Assembly: GCA_018402665.1 (NCBI GenBank)
Contig: JAGYIN010000012.1
Location: 1-56,715, forward strand
DNA: 56,715 nt
DNA from: Schleiferiaceae bacterium
Lineage (GTDB): Bacteria > Bacteroidota > Bacteroidia > Flavobacteriales > Schleiferiaceae
Direction: 5' to 3'
Part shown: one piece after another, positions 56,625-56,715 of the stretch
Layout: every line of letters starts with the position of its first letter
Position numbering within the stretch: the first letter of the stretch is position 1
Program-made: the position numbers and the translations under genes
Notes under the pieces: generated by a model
What the model was told of the DNA's origin: nothing
The model's database searches: none
What the model saw: only the letters and a program-made list of their open reading frames with translations

Positions 56625-56639
56625 AGATAGGCATTATGA

Positions 56640-56715
56640 GGCATAAGTCTCGTATATAACCTCGTATCAGCAGAGGTCGTTTTGGTTTCCTTCAAGATAA
56701 CCAAAAGGACGATGC
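56640..56715 (-). repeat. attC-like site 3, cut by the window end
   Basis: The part of a third hairpin that is visible has the inner stem GTCGTTTTGGTT / AACCAAAAGGAC, very like site 1. On the minus strand it closes CTTATGCCTC, complementary over 9 bp to GAGGCATAA at the opening of site 2. The base before TTATGCC is C where G is expected for integron crossover. The rest lies beyond the window. Confidence 0.62.

Noticed and set aside
1..56715. CRISPR arrays, tRNA and rRNA genes
   Set aside because: No regularly spaced direct repeats, cloverleaf sequences with a CCA-adjacent acceptor stem, or rRNA-like conserved blocks were recognised on either strand.

Overview
The window looks like chromosomal DNA of a marine-type Bacteroidota, most likely Flavobacteriales. 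The evidence is Por/T9SS cargo with type A and gliding-type C-terminal domains, the families DUF4294, DUF4159, DUF349 and PspC/PadR, Kdo synthesis genes, bacillithiol synthesis (BshC), a CrtD/CruF/CrtYcd/CrtZ carotenoid set, and a near absence of Shine-Dalgarno sequences. The genus cannot be named from the sequence alone. The gene order is very compact: many genes overlap by 1-11 bp and two divergent pairs have start codons that touch or overlap. No rRNA, tRNA or CRISPR array was seen.

Layout. 1-7.8 kb: acyl-CoA dehydrogenase, EttA, a methyltransferase, a CarF/PEDS1-type lipid desaturase, and a three-gene operon (secreted protein, PadR, PspC) behind a palindromic operator. 7.8-12.6 kb: two carotenoid loci (crtD-cruF and crtZ-crtYcd) separated by a hypothetical gene and terC. 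The second locus is the distal end of a run bshC-guaA-LysM/PBP-bcp-crtZ-crtYcd (17.7 to 11.4 kb). 17.7-22.6 kb: a lipoprotein, then an FeS-type photolyase, a DASH cryptochrome and a PLP-dependent decarboxylase in one transcript. 22.6-27 kb: hisS, a J-domain gene, DUF4294 and a biotin carboxylase. 27-37 kb: two large T9SS surface proteins flanking DUF4159, an AI-2E-type permease and a THUMP-like methyltransferase. 37-47 kb: cysteine desulfurase, GlmM, TPR, PopT/DUF368, AroE, DUF349 and UvrB. 47-53 kb: membrane and secreted proteins, a sulfotransferase, a QEGLA/MATCAP-like metallopeptidase and the complete kdsA-kdsC-kdsD-kdsB operon.

The most unusual region is 53.5-56.7 kb. Three long imperfect hairpins separate two co-oriented single genes, a lipoprotein with a trypsin-like domain and a Fic protein. 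The terminal 7-10 bp of each hairpin follow integron cassette logic: the two boundaries of each gene unit are complementary to each other, while the two ends of a single hairpin are not. I read this as part of an integron cassette array with no integrase in view.

Light is a theme of the window: carotenoids, two photolyase/cryptochrome proteins, UvrB and a CarF homologue suggest a sunlit habitat.

A caution on data quality: five genes (bshC, hisS, the 27-31 kb surface protein, the THUMP-like methyltransferase and the DUF349 gene) are frameshifted, with the lesions in tight patches. hisS is essential, and the bshC frame is fully restored by one A in a homopolymer. Unpolished sequence error is therefore more likely than gene decay.
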